Shown: positions 35,111 to 43,510 of the stretch, piece after piece
How positions within the stretch are numbered: position 1 is the stretch's first letter
Layout: every line of letters begins with the position of its first letter
NCBI GenBank assembly: GCA_040119125.1
Contig: JBEDTR010000011.1
Coordinates: 237,108 to 301,107, forward strand
Length of the DNA: 64,000 nt
Origin: Pacificitalea sp040119125
GTDB lineage: Bacteria > Pseudomonadota > Alphaproteobacteria > Rhodobacterales > Rhodobacteraceae
Direction of reading: 5' to 3'
Translations under genes and position numbers: made by a program
The notes under the pieces: model-generated
Database searches by the model: none
Seen by the model: the letters and a program-made list of their open reading frames with translations, nothing else
What the model was told of the DNA's origin: nothing

Positions 35111-36820
35111 ATGCCCGCCAAGATCTCCCGCGCGACCTATGCCGACATGTATGGCCCGACCACCGGCGATAAGGTGCGCCTGGCCGATACCGACCTGATT
35201 ATCGAGGTCGAGCGCGACCTGACCACCTATGGCGAAGAGGTGAAGTTTGGCGGCGGCAAGGTGATCCGCGACGGTATGGGCCAGTCGCAGGTGACCCGCG
35301 CCGAAGGCTCGGCCGATACGGTCATCACCAATGCGCTGATCGTCGATGCGACCGGCATTTATAAGGCCGATGTGGCCCTGCGGGACGGGCTGATCGCCGC
35401 GATCGGCAAGGCCGGGAACCCCGACACACAGCCCGGCGTCGACATCATCGTCGGCCCCGGCACTGAGGTGATCGCAGGCGAGGGGCGCATCCTGACGGCG
35501 GGCGGGTTTGACAGCCATATCCATTTCATTTGCCCGCAGCAGGTCGATGACGCGCTGCATTCGGGCGTGACCACCATGCTGGGCGGCGGCACCGGCCCCG
35601 CGCATGGCACGCTGGCCACCACCTGCACGCCGGGGCCCTGGCATATCGGGCGGATGCTACAGGCGCTGGACGGCTTGCCGATGAATTTCGGCCTGTCGGG
35701 CAAGGGCAACGCCTCCCGCCCCGATGCGCTGGTCGAAATGGTTAATGCCGGCGCCTGCGCGCTGAAGCTGCACGAAGATTGGGGCACCACGCCCGGCACC
35801 ATCGATTGCTGCCTGTCGGTTGCCGATGACATGGATGTGCAGGTGATGATCCATACCGACACGCTCAACGAATCGGGCTTTGTCGAGAATACCGTCGCGG
35901 CGATGAAGGGCCGCACCATCCATGCCTTCCATACCGAAGGCGCGGGCGGCGGCCATGCGCCGGACATCATCAAGGTGGTGGGCGAAAACCACGTTCTGCC
36001 CAGTTCCACCAACCCGACGCGACCCTTCACCAAGAACACGCTCGAAGAGCATCTCGACATGCTGATGGTCTGCCACCATCTGGACAAGGCGATCCCCGAG
36101 GATGTGGCCTTTGCCGAAAGCCGCATCCGCAAGGAAACCATCGCCGCCGAAGATATCCTGCATGACATGGGCGCATTTTCGATCATCGCGTCCGACAGTC
36201 AGGCAATGGGTCGGATCGGTGAGGTCGTGATCCGCACATGGCAGACCGCCCATAAGATGAAGCAGCAGCGCGGGCGGCTGGCCGAGGAAACCGGCGATAA
36301 CGACAATTTCCGCGTGCGCCGCTACATCGCGAAATACACGATCAATCCGGCCATCGCGCATGGGCTGAGCCGTCACATCGGCTCCATCGAGGTCGGTAAA
36401 CGCGCCGATCTGGTGCTGTGGAACCCGGCGTTTTTCGGGGTGAAACCGGAAATGGTGCTGATCGGCGGGATGATCGCGGTGGCGCAGATGGGCGATCCCA
36501 ATGCCTCTATCCCCACACCGCAGCCGGTCTATTCGCGCCCCATGTTCGGCAGCTACGGGCGCGCGCTGGGGCACAGCTCGGTCACCTTCGTATCGGCGGC
36601 GGCGCAGGCGGCGGATATTGGCGGCACGCTGGGGCTGCATAAATCGACCGTTGGGGTGGAAAATACCCGCAATATCGGCAAATCCGACATGGTGATGAAC
36701 GCCTATCTGCCCAAAATCGACGTGAACCCGGAAACATATGAGGTCCGCGCCGATGGTGAATTGCTCACCTGCGAGCCTGCGGCAGACCTGCCGATGGCGC
36801 AGCGCTACTTCATGTTCTAA
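35111..36820 (+). CDS. ureC: Urease subunit alpha
   Basis: The catalytic subunit of the nickel urease that splits urea into ammonia and CO2. At 569 residues it is full length and every key residue is present: nickel ligands His136, His138, carbamylated Lys219, His248, His274 and Asp362, and the flap Cys321-His322 (MVCHH). An AACCGGAGGA ribosome-binding site precedes the ATG. What is odd is the context: ureA, ureB, and the assembly genes ureD/E/F/G are not adjacent and not in the window, whereas bacteria normally keep them together. The neighbours are unrelated exported proteins. UreC alone cannot form active urease, so the rest must lie elsewhere or this is a relic or relocated copy. Confidence 0.97.
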   Translation: MPAKISRATYADMYGPTTGDKVRLADTDLIIEVERDLTTYGEEVKFGGGKVIRDGMGQSQVTRAEGSADTVITNALIVDATGIYKADVALRDGLIAAIGKAGNPDTQPGVDIIVGPGTEVIAGEGRILTAGGFDSHIHFICPQQVDDALHSGVTTMLGGGTGPAHGTLATTCTPGPWHIGRMLQALDGLPMNFGLSGKGNASRPDALVEMVNAGACALKLHEDWGTTPGTIDCCLSVADDMDVQVMIHTDTLNESGFVENTVAAMKGRTIHAFHTEGAGGGHAPDIIKVVGENHVLPSSTNPTRPFTKNTLEEHLDMLMVCHHLDKAIPEDVAFAESRIRKETIAAEDILHDMGAFSIIASDSQAMGRIGEVVIRTWQTAHKMKQQRGRLAEETGDNDNFRVRRYIAKYTINPAIAHGLSRHIGSIEVGKRADLVLWNPAFFGVKPEMVLIGGMIAVAQMGDPNASIPTPQPVYSRPMFGSYGRALGHSSVTFVSAAAQAADIGGTLGLHKSTVGVENTRNIGKSDMVMNAYLPKIDVNPETYEVRADGELLTCEPAADLPMAQRYFMF

Positions 36821-36832
36821 GGCGGGGGGCCG

Positions 36833-37255
36833 TCACACGCCCACATCGGGGCCAAGGCAATGCATCGGCTCATCCTCGCCGGCCTCGCTTAACTGCGTGG
36901 CGGTGGGGTCATCCTCGAACATCGCGCGCAGGCCGTTGCCGGTGTTGTAGAACGTCCAGCAATGGGTTTCGGGCGTGCGCTCATAGACAAAGCAGATGTA
37001 GTCGTTCTGCGGATACCAACGCCCCTCGCGGCAGTCGCCGTCCAGAAACGACCAGCGCACGCGGCGGTCGGCGTCGTATTCCTCCATCCCATAGGCGCGG
37101 CCTTCGGAAGAGAATGTAAGCGTCTTGCCGGTGGTATAGGCCTCGAATTCCGCCGCCGACATCGGGCGGTCCTGCGCCACTGCGGGCAGGACGGTGGGCA
37201 GGGCGGCAAGGCCGCTGAGCAGCAGCGCGGCGACGGGCGGACGGGCGGATGACAT
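36833..37255 (-). CDS. Secreted protein of unknown function
   Basis: A 140-residue exported protein with a signal peptide (residues 1-28, cleavage at AVAQDR). The mature part begins MSAAEFEAYTTGKTLTF and has WSFLDGDCREGRWYPQNDYICFVYE with several aromatic residues and four cysteines. It is a conserved Rhodobacterales type without known role as far as I recall. It is convergent with ureC (12 bp between stops) and 86 bp downstream of the AlkB-type gene on the same strand. The start was chosen by signal peptide; the frame is open upstream. Confidence 0.8.
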   Translation of the reverse strand: MSSARPPVAALLLSGLAALPTVLPAVAQDRPMSAAEFEAYTTGKTLTFSSEGRAYGMEEYDADRRVRWSFLDGDCREGRWYPQNDYICFVYERTPETHCWTFYNTGNGLRAMFEDDPTATQLSEAGEDEPMHCLGPDVGV

Positions 37256-37341
37256 CGGGCGAGATCCTTGATTGCGGTCGGGCGCAGGGTGCCAGCCCAC
37301 GCCGCCCCTGACCAGAGCCGCGCCTCTCGCAATCGCGTGAG

Positions 37342-38427
37342 CTATTCTGCGGCGGTTGGCGCGCTGACCTGACGCTCCGCCGGGGTCGCCCATGCCCGCA
37401 CGCGCCCATCCATCTCGCGTCGCCACAGCCGAGGCACCAGCGCCAGAAGCGCCATGCGGGGCAGGGCGCGCGGCAGGGTCGGTGCGGTGTCCGGCGCAGG
37501 CAGGCGCAGGGCGGGGAACGCGCGGTCAGGGTGGGCGTGGTGGTCGGAATGGCGCGGCGCATTCAGCATCAGCAGGGTGCTGGCCCGGTGGGGTGCGTTC
37601 CACGAATGGCGCGCCGAGACCGGCGCATAGCGACCATCGGGCAAGCGATCACGCCGCAACCCGTAATGCTGCACATAGTCCGACAGAAGCAGTTGCGTCG
37701 TCGCATGGCTCGCCAAGGCCAGATACCACAGCAGGCCCGCCCCCCCGCCCAAGGCCAGCGCGATGGCGCACCACATAATGCCGCCGCCGATATAGACGAT
37801 ATAGGGCGTGGCGCGCAGCGGCACCGGCGCGTCGCGGCCCCGGGCGATCATGGCCCGCTCGGCGGTCAGCCCCGCGCGGTAGGAGCCGATCCATGCGCGC
37901 GGCGCGAAGTGCCAGAACCCTTGGCCCAGTCGCGCGCTATTGGGGTCCTCGGCAGTGGCGACAAAGCGGTGATGCACCTTAGGATGCGCCGAGGCGTGAT
38001 GCCCGAACAGATGCGAGATAAACACCCAGCGCCCCAGCCGCCGCAGCCACCGATTGGGGCGGTGGATCAATTCATGCGCGTTGGAATTTCCGACCTGCCC
38101 CATGAACAGCGCCAGCGCGGAGAATAAGATCAGATCCTGCACCAGTCCGCGCTCCCCCTGCGCCAGCACCACGATCCCCGCGGCCAGCAACCCGAAATGC
38201 GACCATGCCAGCAGGACGGACAGGGCATCGGCTGCGGGAAATTCGCGTGCGTCGGCCTCAGGGGCATGGGCGGCGGCGGCGCCCGCCAGTTCGTCCAGCA
38301 GGGCCACCGCCAGCGTGATGTAGATCAGCGCGGCCCATGTCCACACGCCCCCAAGGGTCATGGCCAGCGCCAATAGCGGGACGGGGGTAAAGCTTGTGAC
38401 GGCAAACATCCAGATCGCGGTCGGCAT
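37342..38427 (-). CDS. alkB: AlkB-type membrane diiron alkane 1-monooxygenase family protein
   Basis: A 361-residue integral-membrane hydroxylase/desaturase. The di-iron histidine boxes of the AlkB family are there: HELIHR, FGHHASAHPKVHHRFVAT, and LLMLNAPRHSDHHAHPDR, plus LLSDYVQHYGLRR, which matches the alkane hydroxylase NYxEHYGL-like motif. About six hydrophobic segments surround them. In the AlkB system a rubredoxin and rubredoxin reductase supply electrons; none is in the window. True alkane use is not certain, since Rhodobacterales have several AlkB-like proteins. A GGAG ribosome-binding site precedes the ATG. It is divergent from ftsY. Confidence 0.85.
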   Translation of the reverse strand: MPTAIWMFAVTSFTPVPLLALAMTLGGVWTWAALIYITLAVALLDELAGAAAAHAPEADAREFPAADALSVLLAWSHFGLLAAGIVVLAQGERGLVQDLILFSALALFMGQVGNSNAHELIHRPNRWLRRLGRWVFISHLFGHHASAHPKVHHRFVATAEDPNSARLGQGFWHFAPRAWIGSYRAGLTAERAMIARGRDAPVPLRATPYIVYIGGGIMWCAIALALGGGAGLLWYLALASHATTQLLLSDYVQHYGLRRDRLPDGRYAPVSARHSWNAPHRASTLLMLNAPRHSDHHAHPDRAFPALRLPAPDTAPTLPRALPRMALLALVPRLWRREMDGRVRAWATPAERQVSAPTAAE

Positions 38428-38557
38428 CGGGTCTCCGGTCAGGCGGGGGTGGGATCAGGGTGGCGGAACGGGTGGGCGGATCGGGAGGAGCGGGCCGGTT
38501 GCCCTTTCCTCCACCAGCATGTCGCATTAGGTGAAGGACAGTCTAGCGGGAGTTGTC

Positions 38558-39943
38558 ATGGCATTCTTCACAAAGCTTAAAGATCGGCTGTTCAAGACCT
38601 CGTCGAAGCTCGAGGAGGGGCTTGATGCTATTGTCGCGGATGGCGATGGCCAGCCCGACGAAACACCACCGCAGGCGCCGCCCGAGGCGCCTGAGCCTAA
38701 AGCGCCGCCCGAGGCGCCTGAACCCGATGCGCCGCCCGAGGCGCCCGAGCCGGATCTGCCCGAGGCGCCGCAGCCCGACGCTCCGGACGAGTCGCCCGTG
38801 CCCGACACCCCGCGCGAGGTGCCCCCAACACCCGCGCCGGACCTGCCGGACACGCCGCGCCCCGATCCGGCCCCCGACGGCATCCCCGGCACCACCCCGA
38901 CGGAGGTGCCGCAAACCCCTGACGTCACGCCGCAATCGGAGCCGGTCGGCGTGCCGATGCCCGGCTCGGCGGGCAACACCATGCCGCTGGAAATCCCGTT
39001 GCAGGATCTGCCCAACGGCCACGGCAACACCACCTCGGACGCGCCCACGCGCGCCGAGGGCGGTCTGCTGGGGCGGTTGTTTCGCGGGAACGCGCCTGCG
39101 GCGGTACCGCGCCGGGTGCTCGACGACGATATGGTCGAAAGCCTTGAGGAGCTGCTGATCAGCGCCGATATGGGCGTCGATACCGCCCTGCGCGTCACCG
39201 CCAACATGGCCGAGGGGCGCTATGGCCGCCGGGTCTCGACGCAGGAAATCAAGGAATTGCTGGCCCATGAGATCGCCGCGATCATGGAGCCCGTCGCCCG
39301 CCCGCTGCCGCTCTATCCGACGCGCCCGCAGGTGGTGCTGGTGGTCGGCGTCAACGGATCGGGCAAGACCACGACCATCGGCAAACTCGCCAGCCAGTTC
39401 CGCGCCGCAGGCAAAAGCGTCGTGATCGCCGCCGGCGATACGTTCCGCGCCGCCGCCGTGGAACAGTTGCAGGTCTGGGGGGATCGCGCAGGCGTGCCGG
39501 TGCTGACCGCGCCCGAAGGGTCCGACCCTGCGAGCCTTGCCTTTGACGCGATGACCCGCGCGCAGGCAGATGGCGCCGATCTGCTGCTGATCGATACGGC
39601 CGGACGGCTACAGAACCGCGCCGACCTGATGGAAGAGCTCTCCAAAATTGTCCGGGTGATCCGCAAGAAGGACCCCGAGGCCCCGCATAACACTCTGTTG
39701 GTTCTGGACGCGACCACCGGCCAGAACGCGATCAATCAGGTCGAGACCTTCCAGAAGCTGGCGAATGTGTCGGGTCTGGTGATGACCAAGCTCGACGGCA
39801 CCGCCAAGGGCGGCGTGCTGGTGGCGCTGGCCGATAAGTTCGGCCTGCCGATCCATGCCATCGGCGTGGGCGAGCAGATCGACGACCTCGCACCCTTTGA
39901 CCCCGAAGAATTTGCCGCCGCGCTGACGGGCCTCGCCCGGTAA
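38558..39943 (+). CDS. ftsY: Signal recognition particle receptor FtsY
   Basis: FtsY is the membrane-associated GTPase that docks ribosome-SRP complexes at the Sec channel. The 461-residue protein starts with a short amphipathic membrane-targeting helix (AFFTKLKDRLFKTSSKL), then a 150-residue acidic Pro/Glu-rich A region that includes three perfect-length 27-bp repeats (PPEAPEPDA units). The NG domain (about 175-460) has the P-loop GVNGSGKTTT, DTFRAAA, DTAGRLQ, TKLDGTAKGG and the closing GVGEQIDDLAPF. I chose the ATG at 38558 with GGGAG 5 bases upstream; an ATG at 38531 is open but poorly placed. Confidence 0.96.
   Translation: MAFFTKLKDRLFKTSSKLEEGLDAIVADGDGQPDETPPQAPPEAPEPKAPPEAPEPDAPPEAPEPDLPEAPQPDAPDESPVPDTPREVPPTPAPDLPDTPRPDPAPDGIPGTTPTEVPQTPDVTPQSEPVGVPMPGSAGNTMPLEIPLQDLPNGHGNTTSDAPTRAEGGLLGRLFRGNAPAAVPRRVLDDDMVESLEELLISADMGVDTALRVTANMAEGRYGRRVSTQEIKELLAHEIAAIMEPVARPLPLYPTRPQVVLVVGVNGSGKTTTIGKLASQFRAAGKSVVIAAGDTFRAAAVEQLQVWGDRAGVPVLTAPEGSDPASLAFDAMTRAQADGADLLLIDTAGRLQNRADLMEELSKIVRVIRKKDPEAPHNTLLVLDATTGQNAINQVETFQKLANVSGLVMTKLDGTAKGGVLVALADKFGLPIHAIGVGEQIDDLAPFDPEEFAAALTGLAR
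38675..38755 (+). repeat. 27-bp tandem repeat (3 copies) inside ftsY
   Basis: Three in-frame copies of a 27-bp unit (38675-38701, 38702-38728, 38729-38755) encode the acidic Ala-Pro-Pro-Glu-Ala-Pro-Glu-Pro-x repeat of the FtsY A region. Copies differ by a few bases. Copy number is likely to vary between strains. Confidence 0.85.
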
Positions 39944-40075
39944 ACCCAGTCCGGTAAGGCCATATGCCGTAGGTCTCGGGACTGGCCACGCGCGCTGATG
40001 AAGCCCTCCCACGATGACAGGCCCGATAGGCACACCGTCACGCCAGATGGATCCGCGCCTCGCGGCGGGGGTCTG

Positions 40076-40594
40076 TCATTCGCGCCGGGGCGGGGGCGGG
40101 TCTGACCGCTCATCGGGCGCTTCACCCTGACCAATCAGCCGGTGCAGCAGCCACAGCACTATCAAGGCCAACGTCGTGGCCAGCGCGGCGAGAGGGATAT
40201 TCCCGGTGCCGCAGGTCAGCCCGATGGCGCCGGCCAGCCACATGCCCGCGCCGGTGGTCAATCCCTTGACCTTCACCCCCTGCGTGATGATTGATCCGGC
40301 TGCAAGGAACGCGACCCCGGACGTAACGGCCTCGATCAGGCGCAGCGGATCGGTGCGCAAAATATCTTCGTCATTGCGCGGCAATTCCATGAGGTCAAAA
40401 GCGATCAGGGTGAACAGGCACGCGGCGAGGGCGATCATGATATGGGTGCGCAGCCCGGCAGATTTCTCGTGCCGCTCGCGCTCCCAGCCGATGAGCCCGC
40501 CCAGCACCATCGCCGCTGTCAGCCGGATAAAGGCTACGGCAAAGGGCGTTGCGGTGAAACTGTCGAGAAATTCGGATCTAAGAAGGTCGAGCAT
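40076..40594 (-). CDS. MgtC/SapB-family membrane protein
   Basis: A 172-residue inner-membrane protein with four or five helices. The family signature is clear: LGGLIGWERERHEKSAGLRTHIMIALAACLF followed by RLIEAVTSGVAFLAAGSIITQ and GLTTGAGMWLAGAIGL. The hydrophilic C-terminal domain of longer MgtC proteins is missing, as in the SapB-like short forms. Family members affect magnesium homeostasis and ATP synthase in pathogens; the role here is unknown. The start is uncertain: ATG at 40594 fits the family N-terminus but has no good ribosome-binding site, and an ATG at 40636 would add 14 residues. Confidence 0.82.
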   Translation of the reverse strand: MLDLLRSEFLDSFTATPFAVAFIRLTAAMVLGGLIGWERERHEKSAGLRTHIMIALAACLFTLIAFDLMELPRNDEDILRTDPLRLIEAVTSGVAFLAAGSIITQGVKVKGLTTGAGMWLAGAIGLTCGTGNIPLAALATTLALIVLWLLHRLIGQGEAPDERSDPPPPRRE

Positions 40595-40765
40595 GAAATT
40601 GGATAGCGGTCCTGAACTGTTCAGGAACAGAACCATCACGGCGCGCGAAAGTTTCCCGTCGTATCGCGCTAGCGCGCAAAGGGCAGGCGTCACGGGCGGA
40701 CAGTCTAGCGGCGCACAGGCCACCGGGGCGCAGCCCTTGAGCGCGATGGGGCCGGGGCGTCGGAC

Positions 40766-41668
40766 ATGAGCGACCTGATCCGAAGCATCGAGGGCACGGA
40801 GCAGGGCCATCAGATCGCGTTGATGCTGGCGCTGACGGCGGCGGTGTTGCACGCGATTTTCGGTGCGCTGCAAAAAGGCCGGGTCGATCCGTGGCTGTCG
40901 CGCGGCGCGATCGACACATGGCTGGTGATCCTGATGCTGCCGGTCGCCCTGTTTCTGGTGCCGCTGCCTCAAGGCATCGAATGGCTGGTGCTGGCTGGCA
41001 CGATCCCGGTGCACACGGCCTACAAGCTGGGCACCGCGCTCAGCTACAGCCGCGGTGCATTTACCGTGGTCTATCCGGTGGTGCGCGGCATGGGGCCGCT
41101 GTTTACCGTGATCGGCGCATGGCTGATCTTTGATGAGACGTTTTCAGGCGTGCAATGGCTGGGCGTCGGGTTGTTGCTGGCCGGGATTTTCGGGCTGGCG
41201 GTCTACAATCTGATCCATGTCAGCATTGACCGCGACACGCTGGTGACCGCCTTGTGGCTGGCGGTGCTGACGGGCTTTCTCGTGGCTTGCTATACCACCT
41301 ATGACGCCTTCGGCATCCGGCTGACGCCCAACCCGTTTACCTTCCTTGCGTGGTTTTTCCTGATCACGGCGTTCGACATGCCGATCATCGCATGGGTCCG
41401 CTATCGCCGCATGCAGGATCCGCCGCCCCTGCGCAAACTGGCGCGGCTGGGCTTCATCGGTGCGGTGATCGCGGTGGGCAGCTTTGGCTCTGTCATGATG
41501 GCGACGCGGCTCGACAAGGTCGGCGAAGCCGCGGTGCTGCGCGAAACCTCAACCGTATTCGCCGCGCTGATCGGCTGGGTGTTCCTGAAAGAGACGGTCG
41601 GACCGCGCCGCTTGGCGTTGATGGCTTTGATCGCGCTTGGCGCCGTGGTAGTCGAGGCAGGCGGCTGA
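40766..41668 (+). CDS. EamA/DMT-family transporter
   Basis: A 300-residue protein with ten hydrophobic segments in two similar halves, the drug/metabolite transporter fold. Typical features are GTALSYSRGAFTVVYPVVRGMGPLFTVIGAWLIFDE in the first half and the matching VFAALIGWVFLKETVGPRRLALMALIALGAVVVE in the second. The substrate is unknown. It is followed 14 bp later by the yciB gene and probably co-transcribed with it. The ftsY-EamA-yciB order recurs in Rhodobacterales, so this is likely an old arrangement, here interrupted by the MgtC-like gene on the other strand. Confidence 0.92.
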   Translation: MSDLIRSIEGTEQGHQIALMLALTAAVLHAIFGALQKGRVDPWLSRGAIDTWLVILMLPVALFLVPLPQGIEWLVLAGTIPVHTAYKLGTALSYSRGAFTVVYPVVRGMGPLFTVIGAWLIFDETFSGVQWLGVGLLLAGIFGLAVYNLIHVSIDRDTLVTALWLAVLTGFLVACYTTYDAFGIRLTPNPFTFLAWFFLITAFDMPIIAWVRYRRMQDPPPLRKLARLGFIGAVIAVGSFGSVMMATRLDKVGEAAVLRETSTVFAALIGWVFLKETVGPRRLALMALIALGAVVVEAGG

Positions 41669-41682
41669 GCCTGAGAGAGATG

Positions 41683-42303
41683 ATGACCGATACCCCTGAC
41701 GATACCTCGAAGAAAATCCACCCCGGCGTGAAGATGGCGCTGGAACTCGGCCCCGTGGCTGCGTTCTTTGTGGCCTACCTGCGGCTGAAGGATCAGGTCT
41801 ACACGATCGGGGGCACCGACTATGACGGCTTTGTGCTGGTCACGGCGGGGTTCATTCCGCTGCTGCTGATCTGCACCGCGATCCTGTGGAAGCTGACCGG
41901 CCATCTGTCCAAGATGCAGATCGTCACCGCGATCCTCGTCACCGTCTTCGGCGGGCTGACCGTCTGGCTTAACGATGACCGTTTCTTTAAGATGAAGCCC
42001 ACCATGATCTACACGCTTTTCGCGGCGATCCTCGGGTTTGGCCTGCTGCGTGGCAAAAGCTATTTGCAGATGGTGATGGACGGCGCGATGCCCCTGCGCG
42101 CGGAAGGCTGGATGATCCTGACCCAGCGCTTGGTGGTGTTCTTTGTGGCACTGGCGATCCTGAACGAAGTGATCTGGCGGACGATGAGCACCGAGGCATG
42201 GGTCACGTTCAAGACCTTCGGCCTGACCATCGCGATTTTCGGGTTCTTCATGGCGCAGGGCAGCCTGTTCAAGCGCTACGGCACCGAGACGCCCAAAGGG
42301 TGA
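41683..42303 (+). CDS. yciB: YciB-family inner membrane (septation) protein
   Basis: A 206-residue membrane protein of the YciB/IspZ family, involved in cell-envelope synthesis and septation. After a short polar start (MTDTPDDTSKKIHPG) the hallmark LELGPVAAFFVAY appears, then five more helices. KMKPTMIYTLFAAILGFGLLRGKSYLQMVM and LNEVIWRTMSTEAWVTFKTFG are typical family stretches. Two ATGs in a row (41680/41683) both follow GAGAGAG. The distance of 14 bp to the upstream transporter stop suggests an operon. Confidence 0.93.
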   Translation: MTDTPDDTSKKIHPGVKMALELGPVAAFFVAYLRLKDQVYTIGGTDYDGFVLVTAGFIPLLLICTAILWKLTGHLSKMQIVTAILVTVFGGLTVWLNDDRFFKMKPTMIYTLFAAILGFGLLRGKSYLQMVMDGAMPLRAEGWMILTQRLVVFFVALAILNEVIWRTMSTEAWVTFKTFGLTIAIFGFFMAQGSLFKRYGTETPKG

Positions 42304-42497
42304 GGCCCGCTGCCCGGCTCGGGGTGTTGGACCGTCGAGCTTGGCCAGAACGGCCCACGAACGAGGCGGCGCGCCTGACCTCTAAGCGCAGAAAGGCGGA
42401 GCGGCGTTAAACACCCCGCTCCCCCGTCGCAACGCCACCCCCGTCAGGCTGGCGTTGCTCAGATCCTTATCTCGAAAAGCGCTTACAAGCGCCCCCC
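42304..42497. repeat. Degenerate copy of the intergenic repeat between yciB and the GST gene
   Basis: From about 42375 to 42460 the sequence follows the second half of the repeat (CTGACCTC-AAGCG..GG-GGA-C..CG-CG-TAAA-C-C-CCGCTC..CCGTCGCAACGCCACCCC..CAGGCT). The first half is not recognisable. The copy lies in the convergent gap, in the same orientation as the tandem copies. Confidence 0.5.
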
Positions 42498-43202
42498 TCA
42501 GGTCTTCTTGCCGAACAGCACCTCTTGGCTCTCGCGGGTCTTGGTCTCCACCCGTTTGTCGGCGGCAAGAGCGCGGCCCTTTTGCACGGCGGCACGGTTG
42601 CCCACCAGATCCAGCCAGCGCTTCATATGCGGCTTGTCGGCCAGCGTCTGCTGCTGGCCTTCCCACATCGACGCCCAAGGCCAGATCGCCATATCGGCGA
42701 TGGAGTAGAAATCGCCCGCCACATATTCGGTCTTGGCAAGCTGCCGGTCGAGCACACCGTATAGGCGACCCGTCTCATTGCGATAGCGATCCTTGGCGTA
42801 GGGCAGATCCTGCGGCGGGTCGAGATCGGGCGCGTATTTCAGGAAGTGATGCGCCTGTCCGGCCATCGGCCCCAGACCACCCATTTGCCACATCAGCCAC
42901 TGATCGACGGCGATGCGGTCGCGCTGGGTCGGGCCACAGAATTGCCCGGTCTTACGCGCGAGATATTGAAGAATGGCACCCGATTCGAAGATCGAGATCG
43001 GCGCGCCGTCGGGGCCTTCGGGATCGACGATGGCGGGCATGCGGTTATTGGGGGCGATCTTCAGAAAATCGGGGGCAAATTGCTCGCCCGCGCTGAGGTT
43101 CACCAGATTCAGGGTGTAGGGCAGGCCCATTTCCTCCAGCGCGATGGAGATTTTCCACCCGTTGGGTGTGGGCCAGTAATAGAGCTCGATTGCGGCGGTC
43201 AT
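42498..43202 (-). CDS. Glutathione S-transferase family protein, YfcG/Nu-class like
   Basis: A 234-residue cytoplasmic thiol-transfer protein. The N-terminal thioredoxin-like domain (about residues 5-85) starts LYYWPTPNGWKISIALEEMGLPY; the TPNGxK motif marks the Nu-class (YfcG/YghU) enzymes that act as disulfide-bond reductases. NNRMPAIVDPEG and FESGAILQYLA form the glutathione site. The helical C-terminal domain has the DRY-like and IADMAIWPW motifs. The start at 43202 has GAGGAG upstream. It is divergent from metZ. Confidence 0.93.
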   Translation of the reverse strand: MTAAIELYYWPTPNGWKISIALEEMGLPYTLNLVNLSAGEQFAPDFLKIAPNNRMPAIVDPEGPDGAPISIFESGAILQYLARKTGQFCGPTQRDRIAVDQWLMWQMGGLGPMAGQAHHFLKYAPDLDPPQDLPYAKDRYRNETGRLYGVLDRQLAKTEYVAGDFYSIADMAIWPWASMWEGQQQTLADKPHMKRWLDLVGNRAAVQKGRALAADKRVETKTRESQEVLFGKKT

Positions 43203-43254
43203 TTGGGAACTCCTCTCTTTGGGGCGCAGCATGCCGGGTTTCGGCCTGAGGGCA

Positions 43255-43325
43255 AGGGGCGACGCCGCACGCGCGCAACTGCCCGTCCCACCGGGCTGGC
43301 GCTTCGCTCCCCGGCGCCCGGCGTC
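43255..43325 (+). repeat. Core fragment of the intergenic repeat upstream of the GST gene
   Basis: GCAACTGCCCGTCCCACCGG followed by GCTGGCGCTTCGCTCCC matches the palindromic core of the repeat (GCGCCTGCCCGTCCC-ACGGGCTGGCGCTTTGCCACC). Only this central part is recognised here. Confidence 0.5.
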
Positions 43326-43389
43326 CCGCATGCCCGCGCCAGACCCACCCCCGCCCTTGACGCATCGCGCGCGCGGGCGTAATCGCTTC

Positions 43390-43447
43390 GCCGTGGCGCT
43401 TTGTTCACCCGATTGCGGGCCACGTTAAACATTCCGCTAAAGAGGTC
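43390..43447 (+). promoter_or_regulatory. SAM-II riboswitch upstream of metZ
   Basis: A compact H-type pseudoknot that binds S-adenosylmethionine and shuts off methionine genes. Stem P1 pairs CGTGGC (43392-43397) with GCCACG (43419-43424). The diagnostic conserved CGTTAAAC follows immediately (43423-43430), and the second conserved block CCGCTAAAGAGG is at 43434-43445. The position, 64 nt upstream of metZ, and the alphaproteobacterial host fit the class exactly. The T-run just before the gene (43489 onward) may be part of the expression platform. Confidence 0.9.
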
Positions 43448-43510
43448 AGGCACAGGGAACCCCCGGCGCTGACTTGGCGGTGGGGATTTTTTATGGCCGG
43501 AGGGCATCAC

